From NCBI GenBank assembly GCA_030668505.1, contig DAOUTV010000095.1:1-6790 (forward strand): a DNA stretch of 6,790 nt, given 5' to 3'. Under the pieces are notes generated by a model that saw nothing but the letters and a program-made list of their open reading frames with translations, did not search any database and had not been told where the DNA came from. Of this stretch, positions 6,108 through 6,790 are shown piece after piece; within the stretch, counting starts at the first letter, position 1; each line of letters begins with the position of its first letter. This stretch comes from Desulfobacterales bacterium. Lineage in GTDB: Bacteria; Desulfobacterota; Desulfobacteria; Desulfobacterales; C00003060. The position numbers and the translations under genes were made by a program.

Positions 6108-6248
6108 GTTTCCAATTCAGAAATGAGTAATTTTCCGCAAGGTCAAGGAAAACAAGGGGTTGCGCGGAGGCGTACCGAGGTACGTCGCACAAGCAACCAC
6201 GCAGTTTGACGCCAAGATTGCGGAAAAGGGCCATTTATGGATGGAAAC
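6108..6248. repeat. 141-bp imperfect palindrome (intergenic repeat element)
   Basis: The outer ends GTTTCCA (6108-6114) and TGGAAAC (6242-6248) match. Next come TTTTCCGCAA (6131-6140) and TTGCGGAAAA (6218-6227), exact complements. The centre CGTACC-GA-GGTACG (6171-6184) is exactly self-complementary with a 2-base spacer. The intervening sequence pairs imperfectly, including GGTTGCG and CAACCACGC. No frame in it looks coding, although one random + strand frame stays open. It resembles the long palindromic intergenic repeats seen in large deltaproteobacterial genomes. The two gene remnants on either side make it a likely recombination or insertion site. Confidence 0.65.
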
Positions 6249-6279
6249 TATCTATACAAACTTCTTCTGTTGTAGAGGG

Positions 6280-6363
6280 TTACCCTCCCACTTGAGCAAG
6301 CTGTTTCCGCAGTTCCACCAGTTCCTGGATGAGCTGTTCTTTTGTTTTGTCTTCATCTCTCAT
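6280..6363 (-). pseudogene. 27-aa ORF resembling the N-terminus of a PAS-type sensor kinase
   Basis: ATG 6361-6363 is preceded by GAGGGGG about 8 nt upstream and encodes MRDEDKTKEQLIQELVELRK then QLAQVGG and TAA. This charged heptad-like opening is very characteristic of deltaproteobacterial PAS/histidine-kinase proteins, which start M-[KR]-D-E-D-K-T-K-E-Q-L-I-x-E-L-x-E-L-R. No PAS domain follows, and 31 bp past the stop codon the large palindrome begins. I read it as the stranded start of a kinase gene with a still intact ribosome site. A real microprotein cannot be excluded. Confidence 0.6.
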
Positions 6364-6508
6364 CTTGTGTACCCCCTCAAACAGAGGAAAATCTCTCCCA
6401 ACCTACTGAAATTATGAAATTTCTTGGTTTTTTCAAAGGGCAGCACAAAAACTTGGTAATGTCTCTTTTTCGACGCAATAAGAGTTCGTTACACCCGTAG
6501 TGGGCAAC

Positions 6509-6538
6509 TGTCAAGAAAATTTGTGTCAAGAAAATTTG
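6509..6538. repeat. Perfect 2 x 15-bp tandem direct repeat
   Basis: TGTCAAGAAAATTTG occurs twice head to tail (6509-6523 and 6524-6538), immediately upstream of a candidate promoter for the gene starting at 6661. The repeat spacing (15 bp) is not a whole number of helical turns. It may be a regulator-binding pair or a simple slippage duplication. Confidence 0.7.
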
Positions 6539-6549
6539 GGATAAACAGG

Positions 6550-6578
6550 TTGATAAAATATTGTATTTTCGGTAATGT
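6550..6578 (+). promoter_or_regulatory. Candidate sigma-70-type promoter for the 6661 gene
   Basis: TTGATA (6550-6555), a 17-nt spacer and TAATGT (6573-6578) form a plausible -35/-10 pair in AT-rich DNA about 80 bp before the start codon. Pattern match only. Confidence 0.35.
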
Positions 6579-6660
6579 AATAGTTGTTTAATGTAGCTAT
6601 CACCAAAGTGCACAGGGCGGCTGCATCTGTTCTGTGCAACTTTGTCTTGGAGGTTCTGCT

Positions 6661-6790
6661 GTGTCCCTGAACGAAAGCCCTGACTGCAAGGTTGAAAATA
6701 TCATTCGCGCGGATGCCACTGAGGTTGTCGCGGTAGCCTCGGCACACCTTGAAGATGAACAGATGCAGTATTTCCTGCGCAACCAGGACT
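6661..6790 (+). CDS. Unidentified protein, N-terminal 43 residues (3' end outside window)
   Basis: A GTG start at 6661-6663 is chosen because TTGGAGG (6647-6653) lies 7 nt upstream. The frame is open to the window edge and reads MSLNESPDCKVENIIRADAT followed by EVVAVASAHLEDEQMQYFLRNQD. It is soluble, acidic and helical, with one Cys (position 9). I do not recognise the family. The frame is also open back to a TAA at 6589 but has no ATG there; a second GTG at 6634 has no ribosome site. The codon composition (GCG, CGC, CTG) looks coding and GC-richer than the preceding noncoding block. Confidence 0.6.
   Translation, partial: MSLNESPDCKVENIIRADATEVVAVASAHLEDEQMQYFLRNQD

Larger units (their letters stand above)
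6364..6660. other. Noncoding region upstream of the 6661 gene
   Basis: About 300 bp of AT-rich DNA. It contains the ribosome site of the kinase-like remnant at its left end, the 15-bp tandem repeat, and the candidate promoter. Longer open frames on the minus strand lack ribosome sites and have shadow-like composition. I see no RNA gene. Confidence 0.5.

Noticed and set aside
6160..6417. 85-codon + strand frame across the large palindrome
   Set aside because: It starts inside the palindrome and runs antisense through the kinase-like remnant; no ribosome site or protein-like composition.

Overview
The window most resembles a chromosomal stretch from an anaerobic Desulfobacterota (deltaproteobacterial) sulfate- or metal-reducer. 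The clues are an undecaheme c-type cytochrome, a radical SAM/SPASM enzyme, a YeiH/UPF0324-family permease, a leftover PAS-kinase-type N-terminus, and noncoding DNA rich in imperfect palindromes. Taxonomy is inferred from gene style only; no rRNA or tRNA gene is visible.

Layout. (1) 1-189 (+): the 3' end of a membrane protein gene, possibly VIT1/CCC1-like. (2) 246-1655 (-): a secreted multiheme cytochrome c. Its signal peptide and first heme motif (1401-1655) are separated from the other ten heme motifs (246-1397) by one in-frame TGA at 1398-1400. The frame is kept on both sides, and a small stem-loop with G at the start of its loop lies just downstream. This makes the gene a candidate selenoprotein, with UGA read as selenocysteine at residue 86 of 469. 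It is the most interesting observation in the window. (3) 1656-2059: a divergent intergenic region of about 400 bp packed with inverted repeats. (4) 2060-3112 (+): a radical SAM enzyme with a cysteine-rich SPASM-like C-terminus. (5) 3196-5703 (-): a tight four-gene operon. In transcription order it encodes a 52-residue single-span membrane protein, a YeiH/UPF0324 permease with an unusual soluble insert, a UspA-family protein overlapping it by one base, and a SRPBCC-domain protein with a C-terminal membrane helix. (6) 5724-6056 (-): the remnant of a second YeiH paralogue, truncated at both ends. (7) 6057-6660: mostly noncoding. It holds a hairpin, a roughly 140-bp imperfect palindrome, a 27-codon ORF that looks like the beheaded start of a PAS sensor kinase, a perfect 2 x 15-bp tandem repeat and a plausible promoter. 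(8) 6661-6790 (+): the 5' end of an unidentified gene running off the window.

The cytochrome would work in the periplasm as an electron carrier. If residue 86 is selenocysteine, it sits between heme 1 and heme 2 and could add a redox-active selenol to the heme wire. The permease operon couples a transporter of uncertain substrate to an adenine-nucleotide-type stress protein and a membrane-tethered lipid/ligand-binding-fold protein. The two remnants (YeiH C-terminus and PAS-kinase N-terminus) flank the palindromic repeat block, which suggests past rearrangement there.
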